A DNA stretch of 64,000 nucleotides from Aerococcus sanguinicola. Lineage in GTDB: Bacteria > Bacillota > Bacilli > Lactobacillales > Aerococcaceae. The translations under genes and the position numbers were made by a program. Below, piece after piece: positions 58,885-64,000 of the stretch. The stretch covers positions 124,001-188,000 of the forward strand of contig NZ_VYWO01000002.1 in the NCBI RefSeq assembly GCF_008726925.1, given 5' to 3'. The first letter of the stretch is position 1, and every line of letters starts with the position of its first letter. The notes below the pieces were generated by a model, which was not told the DNA's origin, searched no databases, and worked only from the letters and a program-made list of their open reading frames with translations.

Positions 58885-60213
58885 ATGCGTACTTTAATTA
58901 TTGCGGACGATATGACAGGGGCCAATGTGTCCAATTCATCGCTCGCCAAAAACGGCTATAAAGTTGGAACTATTAACAATACGGATTGCATAGGAGATTA
59001 TGAAAATTATGATGCCCTAGGTGTGCATACGGATTCACGGGGAATGGAGGCAGAAGCCGCCTACCAAGCGGTGGCCGATAAGATGCAGTCTGTCCAAGAC
59101 TTGAAGGTAGACTTCTATAACAAACGGATCGACTCCACCATGCGTGGCAATTGTGGGGCGGAACTGGATGCCATCTTAGACCAAGTCGGTGAAGAAACCC
59201 TGGCGATTGTGGTAGCCTCTTATCCCGATTCAGGGAAAATTGTGATTGGAAACTATATGTTGGTGGATGGGGTGCCCTTAGAATTAACCGATGTCCGCAA
59301 CGACCCAACAGCTCCCGTTGATTCATCCAAGATTTCGACCATCTTTAGGGAGCAGACCAAACGTGAAATCGGCGTCATTACAGTTGAAACCATTATGCAG
59401 GGCAAGGAAGCCATAACAGACACCATGTTAGCGCTCAAGGCTAATGGGGCTCAGATCATTGTGGTCGATGCCTTTACGAATGAAGATATTGAGACGATTG
59501 CCCAAGCAACCTTGGCCATGGACCAGCCCTTTGTTGCCGTAGACCCAGGCCCCTTCACTTATTATCTGGTCAAGAATTCAAGTCAGGACACGGGCGTGAA
59601 GACTAAACAGAAGATGCTCTTCACGATTGGTTCGGTCTCTACCATCGCCATTGCCCAGATTGCCCGCTTCCGTGCTGAATTCGCGCCTTATGTCGTTAAG
59701 ATCCAGGCAGAGGACTTACTCTATGACGGACCTTGCCAAGAGGAAATTGACCGGGTCAAGACCAAGGTTCTCCAACACCTAGACGATAATCAAATGTTCC
59801 TTGTAGCTACCATGATGCAGAAGGAAGATAAGTTAGATCTAAAAGAAGCGGCTCAAAAAGCAGGCCTAAGTGTTCGCCAAGCTTCTGAGCGCATCAGTGA
59901 CAAGGTCGCAGAAATTGGCTCACAAATCGCCTTAGCCATGGGCGACCAACTAGGTGGCGTTTACACCTCTGGGGGCGACATTACCAAGGCCTTCCTAGAG
60001 AAGACTGGGACGACCGGTATTCAGATCAAAGATGAAGTCATTCCTCTGGCAGTTTATGGGACCATCATGGGTGGAGCCCTCGACCACAAGAGTATCATTA
60101 CTAAGGGTGGTCTAATTGGTGACGAATATACCCTCTATGAATGCGCAGACTTCCTAGCAACCAAGATTGCCAGCAATTACTATGTAGAAGAAGGTGTTCA
60201 CCATGTCAGCTAG
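58885..60213 (+). CDS. dtnK: DUF1537 four-carbon acid sugar kinase (probable D-threonate kinase)
   Basis: A 442-residue ATP-dependent kinase. The N-terminal substrate domain begins RTLIIADDMTGANVSNSSLA, with IDSTMRGN near residue 90 matching the family motif. The C-terminal nucleotide-binding domain carries LFTIGSVSTIA and GDQLGGVYTSGGDITKAFL. DUF1537 kinases phosphorylate threonate, erythronate or related acids; with only a PdxA2 partner and no isomerase or aldolase, D-threonate is the simplest substrate. AAGGGGGAT precedes the ATG. The gene end overlaps the permease gene by 11 bp. Confidence 0.85.
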   Translation: MRTLIIADDMTGANVSNSSLAKNGYKVGTINNTDCIGDYENYDALGVHTDSRGMEAEAAYQAVADKMQSVQDLKVDFYNKRIDSTMRGNCGAELDAILDQVGEETLAIVVASYPDSGKIVIGNYMLVDGVPLELTDVRNDPTAPVDSSKISTIFREQTKREIGVITVETIMQGKEAITDTMLALKANGAQIIVVDAFTNEDIETIAQATLAMDQPFVAVDPGPFTYYLVKNSSQDTGVKTKQKMLFTIGSVSTIAIAQIARFRAEFAPYVVKIQAEDLLYDGPCQEEIDRVKTKVLQHLDDNQMFLVATMMQKEDKLDLKEAAQKAGLSVRQASERISDKVAEIGSQIALAMGDQLGGVYTSGGDITKAFLEKTGTTGIQIKDEVIPLAVYGTIMGGALDHKSIITKGGLIGDEYTLYECADFLATKIASNYYVEEGVHHVS

Positions 60214-61579
60214 TACACAGATTATCCTTGCCTTGATCTTTGCTATGGTTCTCTTGATCTTCATGTTGACGAAGACTAAGATCCATGTCTTCCTAGCTCT
60301 GATTATCACCAGTCTACTCACTGGTATCCTGGGCGGAATGGACCCGATAGAAACTGTTAATACGATTAAAGAAGGTTTCGGAAGCACTCTTGGCAACTTA
60401 GGGATCCTCATTAGTTTCGGGGTTATGATGGGTAAATTACTCGAAAAATCCGGGGCTGCCGAAAAGATTGCTCGTAGCTTCTTGAAGGCCTTCGGTAATG
60501 GGAAGGAAGAAATGGCAGTCAATGTGACGGGCTACATCACCTCCATGTCCATCTTCTGTGTGCCAGGTTTTGTCATCCTCTTCCCTCTACTTAAAGTAAT
60601 TTCACGTGCCAAGCGCAAGTCTATTGTCTCTCTAGCTATTGCGACAGCTGGTGGCCTGGTCCTCACCCACTCTATCGTTGTCCCAGCAACGGGGCCGATT
60701 GGAACAGCAGGAATCTTTGGGGCGGATCTCGCACAGATGATGTTCTGGGGCATTGTCATTACTATTCCTATGGCTATCGCCCTGGTGATCTATGCCCGCT
60801 ATATGGGCAAGCAGATTTACCGCCTGCCTGATGAGAGTGGAGAAGGCTGGTTAGAAGGCGACCAAGCACGGGCATTGACGAGCCAAGAAATTGCCGAAGA
60901 ACAGACTGACCAGCAAGAATTACCTGGAACCTTGGTGTCCTTTGCCCCGATTATTGTGCCAATCCTCCTGATTCTGGCAGGGACTTTCGCAAGCCAGGCA
61001 GAGTCTAGCTCCTTCTTCATCCAAACGATTGCTTTCCTAGGCCAGCCGGTCTGTGCTCTGGGGATTAGCTTGCTCATAGCCATTATCTTCCTCAGTCGGT
61101 CGATGACCCGAGACCAGGCCTTGGCCTTCATGGACGAAGGCATTGCAGGTGGGGCTAAGATCCTCTTAATTGTCGGTGCTGGTGGCGCCTTAGGAACCAT
61201 TGTCAATGCTTCTGGCGCTGGTGACGTGATTGCCAATTATATTGCGGGAACAGCTATCCCGCCAATTCTCCTGCCACTAATTATTTCTACCTTGGTGCGT
61301 TTCATCCAGGGGTCGGGGAATGTTGCTGCCATGACCGCTGCTTCCATCACAGCTCCTATTATGGCAACCCTAGGAGTGAGCCCTGTCTTCGCTGCCCTGG
61401 CAGCTTGTGTCGGTTCCATGTTCTTCTCCTACTTTAACGATTCCTACTTCTGGACCATCAATGAACTAATCGGTAACGAGAAGGTCAAAGATCAGATCCG
61501 GACCTGGTCCATTCCAACCACGATTTGCTGGGCTATCGGAGCGGTGATGATCCTCGTCCTAAACGCTTTCTTTGGTTAA
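60203..61579 (+). CDS. GntP family permease, probable four-carbon acid sugar transporter
   Basis: A 458-residue inner-membrane symporter with about 12 to 14 hydrophobic segments (SASTQIILALIFAMVLLIFM at the start; LLLIVGAGGALGTIVNASG and FIQGSGNVAAMTAASI later), typical of gluconate/H+ symporters. Placed last in the operon, it should import the acid sugar used by the kinase and dehydrogenase. AAGGTG is seven bases before ATG 60203; a GTG at 60194 is also possible. The gene overlaps the kinase stop codon and ends at a strong terminator. Confidence 0.87.
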   Translation: MSASTQIILALIFAMVLLIFMLTKTKIHVFLALIITSLLTGILGGMDPIETVNTIKEGFGSTLGNLGILISFGVMMGKLLEKSGAAEKIARSFLKAFGNGKEEMAVNVTGYITSMSIFCVPGFVILFPLLKVISRAKRKSIVSLAIATAGGLVLTHSIVVPATGPIGTAGIFGADLAQMMFWGIVITIPMAIALVIYARYMGKQIYRLPDESGEGWLEGDQARALTSQEIAEEQTDQQELPGTLVSFAPIIVPILLILAGTFASQAESSSFFIQTIAFLGQPVCALGISLLIAIIFLSRSMTRDQALAFMDEGIAGGAKILLIVGAGGALGTIVNASGAGDVIANYIAGTAIPPILLPLIISTLVRFIQGSGNVAAMTAASITAPIMATLGVSPVFAALAACVGSMFFSYFNDSYFWTINELIGNEKVKDQIRTWSIPTTICWAIGAVMILVLNAFFG

Positions 61580-61585
61580 AAATTC

Positions 61586-61618
61586 AACCACCTGAATATG
61601 AAAAATCAGGTGGTTTTT
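61586..61618 (+). terminator. Intrinsic terminator of the threonate operon
   Basis: AACCACCTGA (61586-61595) pairs with TCAGGTGGTT (61606-61615), followed by T-rich sequence. Confidence 0.9.
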
Positions 61619-61664
61619 CTTTTTAATTATATTTTCATTGAGTTTACTAGAAAGGATGATTTGC

Positions 61665-61693
61665 TTTCCAGCTTTCTTTGTCTCCATTATAAT
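61665..61693 (+). promoter_or_regulatory. Promoter of the MetQ-type gene
   Basis: TTTCCA (61665-61670) and TATAAT (61688-61693) with 17 bp spacing. No S-box or T-box leader fits in the 20-base leader. Confidence 0.6.
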
Positions 61694-61711
61694 AGTCCCC
61701 GAGGTGATAAG

Positions 61712-62575
61712 ATGCGAAAGAGATATTTAATGGTCTTCGCTATACTTGGCCTACTAGTCCTCGGGGGCTGCCAGGCCAAGCAAGACCAAAGCAAAGTCTA
61801 TAAGATTGGCGTTGCTACGGATCGGGCGGCGGAGATTTTCCGCCATGTGGGCGAGCGCTTGGAGAAGGAAGAGGGCATTCAGATTGAGCCAATTGTCTTC
61901 AGCGACTTTGTCCAACCCAATGTCGCCCTGGCTGAGGGGGATATTGCGGCCAATGCCTACCAGTATGCGCCCTTCTTGGCTGATTTTAACCAGTCCCACC
62001 AGACGGACTTGGTGCCCTTGGGTTACTTGTCTGTTGAACCTATGGGAATTTGGGCCAGTGCGGGTATCGAGAGCCTGGACCAGGTGCCTGAGGGCGCGCG
62101 GATTGCGGTGACCAATGACCCGATTAATACCGGCAATGCCCTGATCCAGCTGGAGAAGGCAGGGCTCCTGACCTTGAAGGACTCAGCGGGAGCGTTACCG
62201 ACCCAGGATGATATCGCCAGCAATCCCAAGCGACTGGAATTTATTGCAATGGATGGTGGCCAAGTGCCCCGTGCCTTGGGCGATACCGAACTCATCCTGA
62301 CTGGGGTAACCATTGCCAGTGAAGCCGGCTTGGCTAAGGAATCGGCGATTTACTTTGAAGACACGTCCAATACGTCCAAGCTCTTCCGCTTGAATTTCGT
62401 CGTGCGCCGGGAGGACCTAGATGACCCCATCCTAAGAAAAATTCTCGATTACTACCAAAGTGAAGATACGGTGCGTTATGCCCAAGAGACGGGCTCGGGG
62501 ACCTTCTATCCTGGCTGGGGACCAGGCGAAGATGCGACCAGGGACTATGATGCTTTCGTCCAAGAGGAGGCTTAA
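61712..62575 (+). CDS. MetQ/NlpA family lipoprotein (ABC substrate-binding protein)
   Basis: A 287-residue substrate-binding lipoprotein. Signal MRKRYLMVFAILGLLVLGGC with the lipobox ending at Cys20. The mature part follows the NlpA pattern: IGVATDRAAEIFRHVGERL, NVALAEGDIAANAYQY, GIESLDQVPEGARIAVTNDP, TGNALIQLEKAGL. These proteins usually bind D- or L-methionine for a MetNP transporter, but no metN or metP is adjacent, so the partner and ligand are uncertain. GAGGTGAT precedes ATG 61712; the longer frame begins inside the previous terminator. Confidence 0.83.
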   Translation: MRKRYLMVFAILGLLVLGGCQAKQDQSKVYKIGVATDRAAEIFRHVGERLEKEEGIQIEPIVFSDFVQPNVALAEGDIAANAYQYAPFLADFNQSHQTDLVPLGYLSVEPMGIWASAGIESLDQVPEGARIAVTNDPINTGNALIQLEKAGLLTLKDSAGALPTQDDIASNPKRLEFIAMDGGQVPRALGDTELILTGVTIASEAGLAKESAIYFEDTSNTSKLFRLNFVVRREDLDDPILRKILDYYQSEDTVRYAQETGSGTFYPGWGPGEDATRDYDAFVQEEA

Positions 62576-62592
62576 AAAGCAACGAGTTAATA

Positions 62593-62682
62593 AGGCCTAG
62601 CCGCTTTGGCTAGGCCTATATATATATATATGTTATGATGAGGGAAATGTAACTTATGTAAAGCAGGATTGGTCCTGCTTTA
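62593..62682 (+). promoter_or_regulatory. Terminator-like hairpin, TA tract and perfect 10-bp hairpin before the ABC genes
   Basis: AGGCCTAGCC (62593-62602) pairs perfectly with GGCTAGGCCT (62608-62617). It is followed by alternating TA for 15 bases instead of a T run, and probably ends the metQ transcript. A second perfect hairpin, TAAAGCAGGA/TCCTGCTTTA (62659-62682), lies 27 bases before the ABC start codon and has no T tract; it may be an operator or an mRNA hairpin. Confidence 0.55.
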
Positions 62683-62709
62683 GACTGGATGATATAGAAA
62701 GGAGAGCTT

Positions 62710-63606
62710 ATGGAAGTCGAAATTAGTCACTTAAGTAAGCGCTACCGAGGGAATAATTTTTATTCCCTCAAGGACGTGAGCCTGTCGATACATGAGGGGG
62801 ATATTCTAGGCCTTATCGGTAAAAATGGGTCTGGTAAGTCAACCCTTCTTAAGATTATAGCCAAAGCCCTGAGACCGACTGAGGGCCAGGTTATATTGGA
62901 TGGGGAAGATCTATTCTCTCGTCCTGGACGTCTGGACCGCTGTGGCCTATTGATTGAGACAGTTTTTTATCCTCAATTAACAGTGGAAGAAAATTTAGAT
63001 TTCTTGATTAAACTCCACCATGATGAGGCCTATCGAAAGAATATTCGCCCTCTGTTGGAATTAGTCGATTTGTGGGAACGCCGTAAGGATAAGCCTTCAA
63101 GTTTTTCTTTCGGAATGAAACAGCGTCTAGCCTTGGTTATGGCACTAGTGAATGAGCCAGACTTTATTATCCTGGACGAACCCTTCGTGGGCTTAGATCC
63201 TCTAGGGGTTGAGAAGCTTATCGAAGTTCTACAAAAAGCGGCGATTCAAAAGGAAACCAGTATGATTATCTCTAGCCACCAGCTCAATGAATTGAAGGCC
63301 ATCTGCAATCGTTATGTCTATATTGATGAGGGTCAGCTGACGAAAAGCTTTGGCCAAGAAAGTGACCGCATGAATATTATTTTAAGCCGGAAAATTAACT
63401 TGGAAGATTATTTAAGTTCAGACTTACTAGCAGTTGTGGAGCTCTTGGGGGATGAACGCACGCTTACTATCAGTTCCCAGGCTAGCGGTGAGCAGCGCAA
63501 TGCGATTTTGGGACATTTGGCCCAAGAACAATTGATCCAAGACATACAGCAGGGTGCAGGTTTAGATTCTTACTTTAGGGGGGGGAAGGCTAGATGGGAC
63601 ATTTAG
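62710..63606 (+). CDS. ABC transporter ATP-binding protein
   Basis: A 298-residue ATPase: Walker A GKNGSGKST near residue 37, Q-loop region TVFYPQLTVEEN, a signature reading SFSFGMKQR in place of LSGGQ, Walker B FIILDEP and the H-loop SSHQLNE. The pattern resembles ATPases of bacteriocin or bacitracin-type ABC-2 exporters. The region beyond about residue 215 is variable. AAAGGAG precedes the ATG. The next gene overlaps its end by 13 bp and codes for a membrane subunit, so the pair forms an exporter of unknown substrate. Confidence 0.87.
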   Translation: MEVEISHLSKRYRGNNFYSLKDVSLSIHEGDILGLIGKNGSGKSTLLKIIAKALRPTEGQVILDGEDLFSRPGRLDRCGLLIETVFYPQLTVEENLDFLIKLHHDEAYRKNIRPLLELVDLWERRKDKPSSFSFGMKQRLALVMALVNEPDFIILDEPFVGLDPLGVEKLIEVLQKAAIQKETSMIISSHQLNELKAICNRYVYIDEGQLTKSFGQESDRMNIILSRKINLEDYLSSDLLAVVELLGDERTLTISSQASGEQRNAILGHLAQEQLIQDIQQGAGLDSYFRGGKARWDI

Positions 63607-64000
63607 TTAAAGGACAGGCAGGTTTAATTGCCAAGGAGAAGGAGAGTCGTTTATTTGTTGCTTTTGCGGCTTTTCCATTATTATTGATTATTGTTCGCCT
63701 ATTCAATACGAATTTCATGCAGCTATCAGCTGAGTCAGGAAGCATGGATTTTATGACTTTTTTTGAAGCGGTTATCTATGTGCAATATAATTTTGCTTTG
63801 CCTACCATTGCTTTGATTTACTTGGTATCGGTTAATGTCGGAGAAGAGATTAGAAATAAGATCCTCTATCTTTATAAAGATATTCCTAAAGCTAAGCTCC
63901 TTTCAGCCAAGCATCTGACTTTAATCGGTACTTATGGTTTTTATGTGCTCTTGACTTTCTTAGCCAGTCTATTTACTTACTATACGAGTTTGAGGCAAGA
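63594..64000 (+). CDS. ABC transporter permease subunit, N-terminal part (cut by window end)
   Basis: The frame from ATG 63594 stays open to the last base (about 135 codons). It codes for a cytoplasmic start (MGHLVKGQAGLIAKEKESRL), a helix (FVAFAAFPLLLIIVRLF), an outer loop, a second helix (ALPTIALIYLVSVNVG) and a third (LIGTYGFYVLLTFLASLFTY). The layout fits ABC-2 type permeases of the bacitracin or lantibiotic immunity kind. AAGG stands before the ATG, which overlaps the ATPase gene, showing translational coupling. The remainder lies outside the window. Confidence 0.72.
   Translation, partial: MGHLVKGQAGLIAKEKESRLFVAFAAFPLLLIIVRLFNTNFMQLSAESGSMDFMTFFEAVIYVQYNFALPTIALIYLVSVNVGEEIRNKILYLYKDIPKAKLLSAKHLTLIGTYGFYVLLTFLASLFTYYTSLRQ

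Overview
The window looks like a low-GC Gram-positive chromosome of the order Lactobacillales, most likely family Aerococcaceae (Aerococcus-like). The evidence is a GlnR-type regulator, a trehalose PTS, an EfrAB-like ABC exporter pair, a YSIRK-type wall adhesin with an LPXTG-like sorting signal, strong AGGAGG ribosome binding sites, classical TTGACA/TATAAT promoters and many intrinsic terminators. Base composition is near 50 percent GC in most genes. Genus assignment is inference from gene content. I see no rRNA, tRNA, CRISPR array, insertion sequence or prophage.

Layout. 1-4.6 kb: end of a MATE transporter and the trehalose operon (EIIBCA and trehalose-6-phosphate hydrolase), followed at 4.65-4.78 kb by an unrecognised small RNA gene with its own promoter and terminator. 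5-15.7 kb: a small ABM-fold protein, ilvD, a GT4 glycosyltransferase, cytoplasmic alpha-amylase, a PatB-type lyase, a CDF metal exporter, glnR and pgeF. 15.8-19.3 kb: a half-length AI-2E-type membrane protein and an M16 metallopeptidase. 19.8-31 kb: a giant repeat-built wall adhesin (about 3,750 residues if intact), split by a one-base deletion near 24288. 31-38 kb: nadC, a lipoprotein with a small membrane protein, and a wall-anchored 5'-nucleotidase whose promoter region carries a four-repeat PhoP-like box. 38-48.7 kb: dut, radA, a PIN/TRAM protein, gltX, an esterase, rsuA, a GT4 and a stand-alone PPDK ATP-grasp domain. 49-56.7 kb: a dicarboxylate symporter, marR-efrA-efrB, a HIT protein and a CNNM/CorC protein. 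57-61.6 kb: a compact catabolic cluster (DeoR regulator, PdxA2, DUF1537 kinase, GntP permease) that fits D-threonate to dihydroxyacetone phosphate. 61.7-64 kb: a MetQ-type lipoprotein and an ABC transporter running off the end.

The most unusual content is between the genes. At least 18 copies of a roughly 118-bp unit form long nested hairpins. They start with a GGGTGTGAG box and end with a CGAACCCGACTA box. The outer stems differ between copies but both arms change together, and the inner stems fall into about five types that combine with several outer stems. Arrays of one to five units abut the 3' ends of six genes, always in the same sense as the gene, and in three of them the element's own GTGTGA supplies the stop codon. 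None of these six genes has an ordinary intrinsic terminator, while nearly every other transcription unit does. At three loci the arrays continue, in a fixed order, into a linker, a CAAGCTAGC hairpin and a tandem array of 40/41-bp palindromic units. A second family (about 177 bp) sits between stop codon and terminator at two other genes. I do not recognise these families by name and regard the composite islands as the best candidate for something undescribed here.
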